Positions 33,389 through 42,872 of a stretch of 64,000 bases of DNA are shown in pieces (position 1 is the stretch's first letter; every line of letters starts with the position of its first letter). Location: NCBI GenBank assembly GCA_032164295.1, contig JAJHTX010000013.1:806001-870000 (forward strand), in the 5' to 3' direction. Made by a program: the position numbers and the translations under genes. The DNA is from Inonotus obliquus. Taxonomy: Eukaryota > Basidiomycota > Agaricomycetes > Hymenochaetales > Hymenochaetaceae. Under the pieces are notes generated by a model. That model was not told the DNA's origin, did not search any database, and saw only the letters and a list, made by a program, of their open reading frames with translations.

Positions 33389-34293
33389 GATCGCATCCGG
33401 TACCGAAATACCGAGACGAGGGGTGTATGGTTTTAAGTGGGGGAGGGCTAATGTTAGAAAAGCAATACAATTCACTATTACTAAGCCTGATTGATAACCG
33501 AAGTAACTCCAATATGAACTGGATACAGGAAAGGTTGAATGCGGTTACACGAGCACTACAACAGCCAATAATACCAGCAACACCAAGACCAGGAGTGTTA
33601 CAGTATTGTAGCATATGTAGACCAGCACATGAGATAGCAGAAAAGCTACTTCGAGAGATACTGAAGGAAATAACATACTCAGCAATCGTCAAGGGACAAT
33701 TGGACATTATGATTAGGAGACGATTCATTGTAATGAACTATGAACCGAATACAACTGTACGGAAGGCTTATGAACGAGAAGTCAGGTTACTCTCATACGA
33801 TAATCATTACTTCCTATTGGCAATAGGAATACGAAATGTGGCTTCAGAACAAGATAATCACCAATGCGATGTAGCAGTGCTAGACATCGATATACCATAC
33901 AGGAATGAACCTGAACATATCGCAAGAGAGTCAGCCTACAAGTGGACCGACTATCTAGTCCAAAGACTTAAGCAATTACTGACAGGAGGAAGAACAGTTG
34001 TAGAAGTAAAGGAAGGTCGACATGGAGGAATAATAAGGATCAAAGGAATCCGAGACAGATCACTAGCAGACATAGCAGTAGCACCAGGATACATTAGAGT
34101 GCAGCAAGTAATTAATAACATCGACACACCTGGGGCAATAACATTACCAAGATGGCGAAGTGTAGAAACACAAACAGAGCCGATACAGACACCCGTATGG
34201 CACGTGACCCAAACATTACCAAGTATGGCAGAGTTTGATCGATGGCTTCGAAGCCGATCACACGTTATGAACCTCGACCATGTAATGCACTAG
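33367..34293 (+). CDS. ORF of unknown function in the nested insertion (up to 308 aa)
   Basis: The longest continuous reading frame in the composite element. The frame opens before the insertion boundary, so the real start is probably the Met at 33451 (MLEKQYNSLL) or 33514 (MNWIQERLNAVTRAL), giving about 260-280 aa. Features seen: a mixed alpha/beta composition; CSICRPAHEIAEKLLREI; a DVAVLDIDIPYRNEP segment; KWTDYLVQRLKQLL; a basic C-terminal end; no Cys-knuckle, no D-D-E or RT motif. Codon use is unlike the neighbouring genes (ATA, AGA, TTA and CTA are common), which suggests foreign or transposon origin. It could be a gag-like or accessory protein of a retroelement, but there is no positive match. 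It overlaps antisense to the captured gene piece. Confidence 0.45.
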   Translation: MLSAKCARSHPVPKYRDEGCMVLSGGGLMLEKQYNSLLLSLIDNRSNSNMNWIQERLNAVTRALQQPIIPATPRPGVLQYCSICRPAHEIAEKLLREILKEITYSAIVKGQLDIMIRRRFIVMNYEPNTTVRKAYEREVRLLSYDNHYFLLAIGIRNVASEQDNHQCDVAVLDIDIPYRNEPEHIARESAYKWTDYLVQRLKQLLTGGRTVVEVKEGRHGGIIRIKGIRDRSLADIAVAPGYIRVQQVINNIDTPGAITLPRWRSVETQTEPIQTPVWHVTQTLPSMAEFDRWLRSRSHVMNLDHVMH

Positions 34294-36334
34294 GGCAGCA
34301 CCAGACTAAGTGGATGGGGATAGATTACTAAGACGAGGACTGAAAGATAATAGGAATATGACATAAGGTATTTAGAGTCATAGGAAAACAGGTATGACTG
34401 GAACCGATATGAACAAGTCATATGGCAATGCACAGCAGCTAGCATCGAGTATGACTAGGTCTGAAAGTAGTTACATTGAAGCGAACGGACCAACAGTAGA
34501 TAATTCCTATACTAGGCAGGCATGTAAAATAGTATAAATAGGAGGCCATCATAGGGCCAACCCAGCAGTTTAATCCAAGTCCAGAGACTCAGAGTAAACC
34601 TCACAGAAAGTCTCCAGTTGATCGATAAACAACCTCCACACTAAGAACCCAATAAGTACTTGAGAGCGACACTCCTTAAGCTAATCAACAGTGTGAGTTG
34701 AAGCTTAGGTAAAATACGGATAGCAGCTAGACTGTCTCTCCCTATCGTCAGCCTGAGTGCTAATTGATCAAAGTGTGGTAAAGCATTGATCTCTCATACC
34801 TCTCTTATCGTGTCCAACAAGTGTTAGTACAGATAGTTAAGGTTATTACTTAGTTATTAGTATAACTAACATTACGATAATAGTATTAGACCGCAGGCTA
34901 CAGAAGTTGGTTGATAGTTGTTTTAGACGGAGCTTAACACATCCCCTAAGGTAGCTATTGATTCCACAGCTATAGTAGCATAGTGGATTTGGATTAACCC
35001 CTCTTTCGAGGCAACAACCAGATCTAGACGCCAATCCTACCAGATCAGCGCCTCACCGAATTAACAGCTAATACGTGCCGGTACTTAACCAGTACGGTCA
35101 CGGTACTTGTTGTCTATGAAAAGGGGGAGTTAATGGATGGGCCGGAAGTGAAGGGTATGTGATTCTGGTATGAAAAGGACAGGTTAGAATGTGGGAAAAA
35201 CTTCGGTACAGGTCGGTATGGGAGAGAACGTAGCAAAACAAGAGTCTAATACCGTGGGAAAAACCTCGGTACAGGTCGGTACAGAAAGAAAGGGGTCGGT
35301 ACCGTGGGAAAAATGACGGTACAGGTTGGTACTTGAACGAACGGGTTCGGTATGTGCAGAAACGTTGTAAAACAAAAGCTCAGTACAGAAACGAAAGGTG
35401 GATGTGCAGAATACAAAGGATAACAAAATGTCGGTACCGTGGGAAAAACGTCGGTACAGGTCGGTACTGCAAGGAAACTGCTAGCACGGGGTGGTATAGC
35501 AAGAAACCGTCTGGGGGAGGCTGGTGGCTGAGAGTGTTGACTGGACTGGGAAGGAAACCTGAGCCCTTACACGGGAGGCTAACTCTGAAGGTTCACTTGA
35601 GATGGAACTGGGATGGGACTGGGATGAAGCTTGAGAGGAGACTGAGATGGAACTGAGAAGGGGGTGAGGAAACCCGAGCCCTCACGCTAGAGGCTAGCTC
35701 CTAAGATTACCTGGAGAGCTACTACATACAGGAGGAGATATTTATACTACTGTACCGTAGTTAGCTCATAAATCCAAAAGGAGAAAGTAGAAAGGAAGAT
35801 CAAAACAAAGAAAAGTCTGAAGAAAAATGTAACAAGGAAAGTGAACATTGCAGCACCATCAGGGGGACAACAAGAAAGGGTTAGGGAGGACAAGATACCA
35901 ATGAAAATATAGCATATAGTACCCCTGGATGAAAAGTCCTCAGGACAAGAGATCTGCGCCCCTGCTGATTGATACCGACACGTTTCTGGTGGTACCGGAC
36001 CTGAAAACCTTAACAGATACTGACCCTGAGCTTCCCCAAAGAACCGGCATGCATAGTCCAACCAACAGGAATGAATACCAGAGAGGAAGACGTCTGATCC
36101 ATGTCATGAGAGCATGTCGAATTGTCAAATTGTCTCAGTACTGGGTTTCTCGGCACTCGGTACCGGTACTCTCGGCGTTCGGTATCTTGAGAAATGGGAC
36201 CGACGGTTTCTCTAGGTGTGCTGGTAGATACTGGAAGGTGTAGATGGGACTGTACCGTAGCATGGGGTAAGTGTAGAATGGGATACCGGGCTTGATACCG
36301 AGCTCAGCTGCACGTAGTTCTCTTCAGCGCTTCG
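33398..36334. mobile_element. Nested insertion of about 2.9 kb, retroelement-like
   Basis: Interrupts the captured unrecognised gene. The 9-bp sequence GATCGCATC is present on both sides (33389-33397 and 36335-36343) and may be a target duplication. An alternative reading uses AGTGC/AGCGC, which would shift the ends by 10-25 bp. Base and codon use differ from the surroundings: many ATA, AGA and TTA codons over a long AT-rich stretch. It contains the 308-aa ORF, purine tracts typical of retroelements (near 33436-33447 and 35116-35128), a TATAAATAGG promoter-like site near 34536 followed by a leader-like region, and CGGTAC-rich repeats. No reverse transcriptase or integrase was recognised. Confidence 0.55.
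35180..35485. repeat. Diverged tandem repeats with CGGTAC core
   Basis: Four copies of a roughly 35-bp unit, GTGGGAAAAA..TCGGTACAGGTCGGTA, start near 35191, 35254, 35304 and 35438. They are separated by 20-90 bp of variable sequence. CGGTAC/GGTACC motifs continue sparsely to 36300. Confidence 0.75.
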
Positions 36335-36343
36335 GATCGCATC

Positions 36344-36567
36344 AGAAGATAGAATAAGTGGTGGGTATCAGTTGAGAGGATGAACGGATTTACGAGACCC
36401 AACCAAGCGGATTGAGCATGCTGGGAGAACTTGGGCTTTGCATCTTCGGCTAATGCCTGCCTGAGCCTCGATCCATTATACCTGATGAACGTTGCTATCT
36501 GTCTAATGTGGCCATTGCTTGCCCTGCGAATGGTAGGAACAAGAGAGAGATATTTAAGATTCCGCAC
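36344..36567 (-). pseudogene. Captured unrecognised gene, 5' piece
   Basis: The minus-strand frame ends RLRQALAEDAKPKFSQHAQ then SAWLGLVNPFILSTDTHHLFYLLMRSEAL, and the nested insertion cuts it off. The remaining part is at 33206-33388. It is divergent to the RAD23-like fragment starting at 36711, so the two may have been captured together as one piece of host chromosome. No confident family. Confidence 0.5.
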
Positions 36568-36710
36568 TTCTGCATGTCATGGCCATTGGGTGTGGCATTA
36601 CCAAATATAGACACTTAGTCAAACATAATGGCACGTCTGACTCTTAAGTAAGCTTCTTCTTCTGTCCCTTCCCTTTATCACAGATACATTCTCCACACTC
36701 CAATCACGAC

Positions 36711-37190
36711 ATGATCGAACTCACAATCAAAACTTTGCAAGGAAAGGTCTTTGAGGTCAACTGTCTCGGTTGTACTATTGGTTGATCCCTTAAGGACTGG
36801 TCCTGTAGATCAATGCAGATGAGGAGATTGTATTGCAGTGGCAGATGTTAAATGGAAGATATTTAAAGACCAATTGGAATACCACGCAGTCAACCTGCAG
36901 AAATTGATCCACTCCGGTGAGTCTCAAGGACTTGGTATGTAACATTATTTAATGCACACATAGGCAAGATACTCCAGGACAGGGAGTCCATCAAGTCTTA
37001 CAATATCAAGAAAGCAGACTTCATCGTTCTTGTAGTACTGGTCCATCGCTGTGACATTTTCTTACCTGTTAGTAGCTCAAGCCGATACCAAAAGCTGCTC
37101 CTGCAACAGCAGAATAGATGCCCACTGTAGCCGTCGCAGTTGCGCCTTCTATCATAACTGCTCCTGTACCCACTCGTAGCCCGCCCGTTG
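36711..37190 (+). pseudogene. Captured RAD23-like fragment (UBL domain and linker), broken
   Basis: Starts MIELTIKTLQGKVFEVNC, as in Rad23 ubiquitin-like domains. After a frame break it continues KIFKDQLEYHAVNLQKLIHSG (ends 36916), a GT...AG intron (36917-36963), then KILQDRESIKSYNIKKADFIVLVV and a linker-like KPIPKAAPATAE followed by a stop and AVAVAPSIITAPVPT. The split after HSG, with GKILQD resuming, is the natural UBL sequence (LIYSGKILQDD.TI..Y.I). The Ala/Pro/Thr linker before the first UBA domain is also recognisable; no UBA domain remains. A stop after TIG near 36782 and others make it non-functional. The upstream pyrimidine-rich leader looks captured too. Rad23 normally shuttles ubiquitinated proteins and works in nucleotide-excision repair. 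Confidence 0.8.
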
Positions 37191-37310
37191 CCTGCCTATT
37201 GCCCGCCCATTGCCCACCTGTCGCCCTCTCATTGCCCTCTCACCGCCTGCCTGTTGCCCGCCCGTTGCCCTCTCATCACCTTCTCATCGCCCTCTCATCG
37301 CCCGCCTATT
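37180..37310. repeat. Minisatellite, inverted partner (right arm)
   Basis: CCCGCCCGTT / GCCTGCCTAT / TGCCCGCCCA-type tandem units, the reverse complement of the array at 31800-31962. They begin directly at the truncated end of the RAD23-like linker. Confidence 0.85.
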
Positions 37311-37369
37311 GCCCGCTTAATATCTACCCAACCAATATTTATAATATCCGGTCTGACAATACCCTTATT

Positions 37370-37627
37370 GATTCTTAAAATATCACCCAAGTAGATATCT
37401 TGATTGATATTTAAAATGTATGCCAAGTTGATATCTTAAATATCGATAAAAATATCAGTAAGAGGATTTTTTAAATATCTCACAGATGGGGATATCCATA
37501 TTTATATTTAAAATATCGACACGTGAAATATATTATAAGTATCGGCGCAGCCGGGACACTTATCGATATTTAAAATATCGGCAAAAAAATAATTTAAAAT
37601 AGCGCCCCCTCCGATATTCTATTTTGC
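37370..37627. repeat. Right subterminal AT-rich repeat block
   Basis: Inverse partner of 31495-31790, with several ATATTTAAAATATCG-type motifs and the terminal CTATTTTGC. Confidence 0.7.
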
Positions 37628-38507
37628 CCGCCGTGTGGAGGATAGAAGCCTTGAAGTTGCGCCGTCAGTAATTGATGCAACTTAAATGAGGAGTCCAGTT
37701 AACTTTGAAAAGACAAAAGGATTTTCACGTGAACTTACCTGTTGTGAGTCCATTATTCACCTGTCAACCTGATTCAAGCTCTTTTTGGTAGAAAATCTAC
37801 ATGTTATTATTGCCTGTCGATTGCTGGATGATTTGGAGCGTGCACCAAAAGTCACAGCATGAGGGCATCATGATCATCAAGATATTCAAATAGGCCTAGC
37901 TAGGGTAGTCAAATCAAAGCGACCTGACGCAAACCTCATCACATGACCGTAATGTACGTAAGCAATGACAGTCACTCAATCAAGCAACTCAAACTGAACT
38001 TGAAGATGCAAAATCACCGTGAAAGAGCATGGTCACAGTATCCGTGGCATCCGAGCCTTGATTTCCTTTGGTACATTTCTGCGACTTCGGAAGTGGAACA
38101 AGGAAGGCTTGGACCTCCATCAGGACTCTGGAGGAGCAACCTTTGGTTCAAAGCCGGTTCTTTGCACCTCACGTTCCTCCGGCTATTTTTGAGTACTCTA
38201 ATTCAAGCACAATCGAGATGATTATCACAACCTTTGCGCGACTATGGGGCACGTGGGCCCAAACTGGATGATTCCTCGTGGAAGGTCCGTCGCGCTGGCT
38301 TGTGAGTTGTTGTGTTGGGTAGACGTCAGCATTAGCCAGGACGTGTTTGGTCAATCTAACGTTTCGAAGTAGCTCGCTAATGGCTCAAGGCAATACGTAT
38401 TCAGTGGTACAATGCATGCATCCGCTTGGAAACGGATGAGCTCGGATCTCTACATTGCCAGACTTCAAGAGCGGCAACACGACGAGTTTGCGTTCGCGGA
38501 GAAAAGC
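37628..38507. other. Intergenic, no gene seen
   Basis: Right flank of the composite element and upstream region of the secreted-protein gene. Overlapping ORFs at 37943-38221 and 38068-38271 have no motifs. Confidence 0.4.
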
Positions 38508-38514
38508 TATAAAT
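38508..38514 (+). promoter_or_regulatory. TATA box of secreted-protein gene A
   Basis: TATAAAT about 185 bp upstream of the ATG at 38698. A possible 5'UTR intron (donor near 38589, acceptor near 38667) would bring the promoter closer in the transcript. Confidence 0.5.
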
Positions 38515-38697
38515 GTTGGAACCGATAAGTGCGCTTCTTATCCAGCTATCCAGCTAACTAGTTAATCTCTGCCTCAACGATACAAACAGGTACTCACTTG
38601 CTCCTCGCTTATATTATATTCGAACGTTCATTTACCTGTTCCGTAACAGTTTTTATCCATCCACAGGAAGGAGCTCTAGTACTCTACATCAGCCATC

Positions 38698-39449
38698 ATG
38701 CGTCTCCTATCAGTCGCTTTCTTCGTGTGTGCCAGCCTATTTGCCTCATCACTTGCAGACCCGGACGCGAGCAAGGTGCGCTCCCTTCTGACAGACTCGC
38801 TGACTATCGCGTCTCTCGCGTCTCTCGACTAAGTGGTTCTTTCCGTGCTGTTAGTGGTATGCCATATATACAGGAAGTGATAACACGGGCTACGTTTTCT
38901 TGGATTCGAACAAAGCTAATATCGAAGCGATGGGCAACTGGAGAAAGTAAGTTTGTTTGTTATATACTTATACTTATTCTCCATTCAGTCCACTCACATA
39001 TTAATTTCACCTCTTCTACAATCAACTTAGCTTTGACGCCGTCAAAGGAGACAAAGGAGATAAAGGCCTTCGTTTCAGATACTCCACTGTCACCAAGTTC
39101 CTCACCTGCCAAGCACATGAATCAAAGTTCGTCGGGCTCAGCAATAAAGATAAAGATACCGGATTCAAGGCAGATATTGGTGACGACAAGAAGAATCACG
39201 ACAAAGTCGTGCGAACGACGTTCTACAAGGTCGAAGGTGGCAAGTGGGAAGTAAGTCTGTGCTTAAACTTTGAAAAAGAAACACCAGAGGATTGCATTGG
39301 CCCGGGAGCTTTCCGTAAGTCTCTTTGACGACAGTATTGCGAGGGGACATTCATTGACTGGTCCATTGATTTGTTTCATTGGTAACATCATATTAGGTCG
39401 AAAGGAGGAGTTCAAATGGAAGATTGGTGAAGTTCCCGCAGCTTCTTAA
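38698..39449 (+). CDS. Small secreted protein A (168 aa), effector-like
   Basis: Four exons (38698-38775, 38855-38946, 39031-39314, 39397-39449) give 507 nt in phase. The first 20 residues, MRLLSVAFFVCASLFASSLA, form a clear signal peptide with cleavage likely after SLA. The mature part is about 148 aa, rich in Lys and Asp, with GDKGDKGLRFRYSTV, FVGLSNKDKDTGFKADIGDD, TTFYKVEGGKWEVSLCLNF, DCIGPGAFRRKEEFKWKIGE and three Cys. The periodic beta-strand pattern suggests a compact beta fold, but no family is recognised. A tandem paralogue with a frameshift lies at 40000-40711, with the same intron positions. The size, secretion signal and tandem arrangement resemble fungal small secreted proteins; any role in host or microbe interaction is speculation. 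Confidence 0.8.
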
Positions 39450-39999
39450 TCCAGCAATAAAATATGAACGGAGAAGCAAATTAAGTGTTTAGTATGCTAA
39501 CGTACTACACATTGCGGCCCGGATGTTAGCTTTTTACTATCAATGATTTATATTTCTCCGTATTTACAGCAGAATCGGCGCTGGTTCGCTAGGTAGTTAC
39601 CTCACTGTAACCAGAATCCATTGACTCCATCAACTTTGTCCCTGCGTTGCTCTGCTTCTGTTCAAGTTCTTCTGTTTCATCCACGATTCTGAAACTCCAA
39701 GAGTTAGGCAAATCTATTCCATCCCGCTTTCTTTCATAAGACGTGATCAGGCTTAAAGGATCTGGACAGAATAGGACAACATTACATATTGCAACAACTT
39801 GAATAATCACGTGAAACCTTTGCTCATCAAATCGAGAAACGATTCGCAAAGTGTAAATTTATATGAGAAAGTCTATACATAACTTCCATGCCATTATTGA
39901 ACCTGAACCTGAAAACGTCCCTATATCGTAGCAAACCATCAGACTCAACTCCCCACTGTAACAACGATAGAACTCATAGCTCCATACTTTACATCAGCC
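39450..39999. other. Spacer between the tandem secreted-protein genes
   Basis: 3' flank of copy A and promoter of copy B; no other gene seen. The tails just after both stop codons are alike (TTAATCCAGC...), so the duplication includes part of the 3'UTR. Confidence 0.4.
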
Positions 40000-40711
40000 A
40001 TGCGTCTCCTGTCAGTGTACTTCTTCGTGTGTGTCAGCTTATTTGTCTCGTCACTCGCAACAGACTACAAAGTGCGCTCCCTTCTGACTGATTCGCGTTT
40101 CCCGGCTAAGTGATTACTGTTAGTGGTATGTTATATACGCATCGTGTGAAAACACGGGCATAGTGTACTTGGATTCGAACAACGGTAATATTGAATTATC
40201 AACAAAGTGAGTCCTTTAATATAACGTACCGTCCCCAAAATGCGCTCATGCATCAATTCTTCTCTTCCACACCCAACTCAGGTTCAGGAATGACGACAAA
40301 GGCATTCGCTTCAGATATTCCACCGTCACTGGGTTCCTCACCTCCCAGGCACATAATAAAAAGTTCGTCGGGCTCGAGGAAAACGAATTCAAAGCAAATA
40401 TTGACGATGACAAGGAAATCATGACAGACTCGTGCGAGTGACGTTCTACGAGGTCAAAGAAGGAGAGTGGGAAGTAAGTCTGTGCTTGAATTTTGCAACA
40501 GGGACGCCAATGGATTGCATCGGTCCGGGAGCTCTCCGTAAGTGTTCGCCTTCCTTGCCGACAGTACATTCATTGACTGACCCACTCGGTCCCTTTGTCT
40601 GGTTTTCTTGACCTTTAATCGTCGACTGATTTGTTTCATTGGTTACACCAATTACTAGGCCGAACGAAGGAATTCAGATGGAAGTTTGGTGAAATTCCTG
40701 AAGCTTCTTAA
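40000..40711 (+). pseudogene. Small secreted protein B, frameshifted paralogue
   Basis: Exons 40000-40071, 40124-40206, 40282-40537 and 40659-40711 match those of gene A at every splice site. The signal peptide MRLLSVYFFVCVSLFVSSLA is kept. In exon 3, relative to A, there is one 27-nt-equivalent length difference plus a single-base deletion near 40415-40430, so the frame reaches TGA at 40439-40441 after MTDSCE. Beyond it the original frame continues intact: VTFYEVKEGEWEVSLCLNF, DCIGPGALR, RTKEFRWKFGEIPEAS. A single lesion suggests recent decay, or a sequencing error. If expressed, it would give a truncated secreted peptide of about 94 aa. Confidence 0.75.
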
Positions 40712-42068
40712 TCCAGCTGCAAACTATGAACGGAGCCGCAAATTAAACAAGAGTCCAGAGTACTCCGTACTACACATTGTGGCCCAAGATTCCATGCTCG
40801 ATTATCTATAATGGATCCTTCTCCGTGTATTGTGAATCACGCTCATCAGGCCCCGAAGGTACTTTAATGACGCATACAGAAGTGTGAACATGAAAACGTA
40901 TGTTTATGATGAAAGTGTGATGTAACGCGGCGTGCTATTCATTGCCGACCAAGTTGAAGCAGAGTCCCTTCTCCGAAGTCCCGACTGGACCGCTTTGCAC
41001 CTGGAGTCTTTGAGTAACCCAGAACCTGTACCCTTCAGGTTAAGAACTTGCCCAACCGATCCCGTGAGAAGAACTTTATAAAAGTCACCAAGAGATGTAG
41101 TACAGAACCCCTGCGTTCGAGAATCCCTGTCAAGTCTGTGACCTATTTAAAGATAATTTATCGTAACGACCGGTTGAAAGAAATTCCCTGGAATGGACGT
41201 TCGGCGATGTGTGCATCAAAGTAATGGTACGGCTGCGCAGGAGGTGAATAGCTTTCCGCGTAATAGGGAAGCTGAAAAATCTGAATGAGGAAATAAACGA
41301 ACAATTGTTGAAATGTAATCAGTACGTCTGAAGGAAGGTAAGGAAGGAAGATGAAAAGTAGACGCAAGATCAGAGAGAAGATTCACCAATCACACGCGAG
41401 CGACGTCGGATCCAAACCAGACCAGCGAAAGCTGGACCTGGATATGGAAACAGATGTCCTCGCGTCAGGGTTTGTAGTTGGGTGATACATGGGATTTTCA
41501 TCATTGAGTGATTCGTGACTCACAAAGCCGGGAATGGTGGGAAAAAGGAGAGAAGGATGTGGATTGGAAGAAGACGGTGGCTCACCTTGTGCTAGCTAGC
41601 CTTGAAACATCGGGATGAATGTTCGCTGGGTTTGAGGCTCGAGATTTGGTCTTTTCAACTTCTAGGATTATACCACGCATGAGCTTGATTCACGTATGAG
41701 ATGATTATTTCCTCGGGACACGGCAGGTATTTTTTGAAAGTCTGAATAAGGATTAGAGGCAGGAACGCATAGTCCCGAGCCACGCCCTTCTATTCTCCAA
41801 TGTCTGAGACAAAGCAGAGTGGCTGACGAATCGGAAAGAAGGTTATGCACGCGGAGTGCACGGAAATCACTGCGAGATATGAGAGGTATGAAGCGTTTGT
41901 AGACAGATAATGAGTGAGTTGAAATGTGTCGGTACCGAGCGTGTCTGTAACACAATCTGAGACTGCGTTTGGCTGACGTGGCCACGAATCCTTCGTTCAA
42001 AGAGAATGGTCTATTCCCACAGTACCACCGTAGAAACACCATATAGGAGGAGAAAGAGTGCTCGTCAA
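40712..42068. other. Intergenic, no gene seen
   Basis: About 1.35 kb. A minus-strand ORF at 41668-42042 lies next to the Tfb5 3' end but has no domain. No repeat or RNA gene was recognised. Confidence 0.4.
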
Positions 42069-42428
42069 CTAATCAAGGCTGTATGTATTCTTCTCCAGCT
42101 ATGCCAGCCACATCAGCGACGAAAGGTGGATTATAAGAGGCGACTCACCTCCAGCTCCAATTGCCTCCGAACCCTAAACTCTTCATCAGCCTTGATAACT
42201 AAATGATTATCATCCAAGTCCTCGATGATAAAGCTCTGTTTTTCGTTCAAGGCAAGGAGTATTTGTTTTACTGCAGCATCACTGTGTATGGTGACGGATG
42301 CGTAAGTTAGTGAATATTGCTCTAGATGAATAAATGCCGTGCCATGTGAGAAGTACACCTGTAATAGTAGGGAACGTGAGTAAGAAATGTCGAGAAAAAA
42401 AGATATTTGTACCTCGAATAGCTCTCAT
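42069..42428 (-). CDS. TFB5: TFIIH subunit Tfb5 (TTDA/p8)
   Basis: Smallest core subunit of transcription/repair factor TFIIH; it stabilises the Tfb2 (p52) subunit. Four tiny exons on the minus strand (42413-42428, 42343-42358, 42149-42281, 42069-42098) total 195 nt and give 64 aa. The sequence has the family pattern: MRAIRGVLLTCDAAVKQILL near the start, FIIEDLDDNHLVIKAD in the middle and LEKNTYSLD at the end. The family is usually about 70 aa, so the length fits. The middle exons are only 16 nt each. The second intron must use a GC donor (GCACGG) because no GT is available at the required position between LLT(C) and DAAV. The gene has no paralogue here. Confidence 0.85.
42282..42342 (-). other. 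Putative GC-AG intron in TFB5
   Basis: Joining ...CTCACATG to TGATGCTGC rebuilds LLTCDAAVKQ, a conserved Tfb5 stretch. The donor reads GCACGG and the acceptor ACACAG. The donor is weaker than the usual GCAAGT, so an alternative start or an assembly error should be kept in mind. Confidence 0.55.
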
Positions 42429-42872
42429 TGCACGGTCGTGAGATGGTGTGAGCAATTGAGTGAAGCGTGCCGAACGCTGAGTAGGACGTGCACGTGCATC
42501 TAGTCCAGCAACAAGGATCGGCAGTCGAGCAACAAGGCATGCTTGGCCTCTCCCATATCCATACTCACCCTCCACATATCATCACTCGCTGTCGACCGAG
42601 AATGCCATCGCCAGCAACGCGTAGGCTAGATCAAACGTAAGTAAAGCGTATCCGAAACATATAATTTGTGCGAGACATGTACTCAATTATACCTCCACGA
42701 ATGAATCCTCGGTGCTGATGGATGGATGATATACTCTTTCCACGCCGCACACCAATCACTGAACTGAATCCACCGGCCGCATCGCTTCCTCATATTTTAC
42801 ATAAATACTTGCCCCTCGAATTATCGTTGTCTTCTCGCCCTGGTATTCATCCTGCCTTTTGGCTGACTTGAC
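42429..42872. other. Divergent promoter region of TFB5 and RpiA
   Basis: About 440 bp between the start codons of the divergent TFB5 and ribose-5-phosphate isomerase genes. It is likely a shared promoter; no specific sites were identified. Confidence 0.5.

Larger units (their letters stand above)
31495..37627. mobile_element. Composite TIR element with captured host-gene fragments (about 6.1 kb)
   Basis: The left end begins GCAAAATAGGATATC and the right end is the reverse complement of GCAAAATAGAATATC. Inverted similarity continues for over 100 bp as AT-rich blocks carrying repeated ATTTTAAATATCG-type motifs, then as a G/C-rich minisatellite (31800-31960 and, inverted, 37180-37310). Between the ends are fragments of a cyclin gene, an unrecognised gene and a RAD23-like gene, plus a nested insertion at about 33398-36334. 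No transposase was found, so it is non-autonomous. No convincing target-site duplication was seen. Without the nested insertion the element would be about 3.2 kb. Gene-fragment-carrying TIR elements are known as Pack-MULEs/Pack-TYPE elements in plants; calling this the fungal equivalent is inference. Confidence 0.7.

Noticed and set aside
35180..35485. Possible CRISPR-like array of spaced repeats
   Set aside because: Units are diverged, spacers vary from 20 to 90 bp, there are no cas genes, and the organism is eukaryotic.
38900..38912. tRNA B-box-like GGATTCGAAC (also at 40172)
   Set aside because: It lies within exon 2 of the secreted-protein genes and no A box or cloverleaf is present around it.
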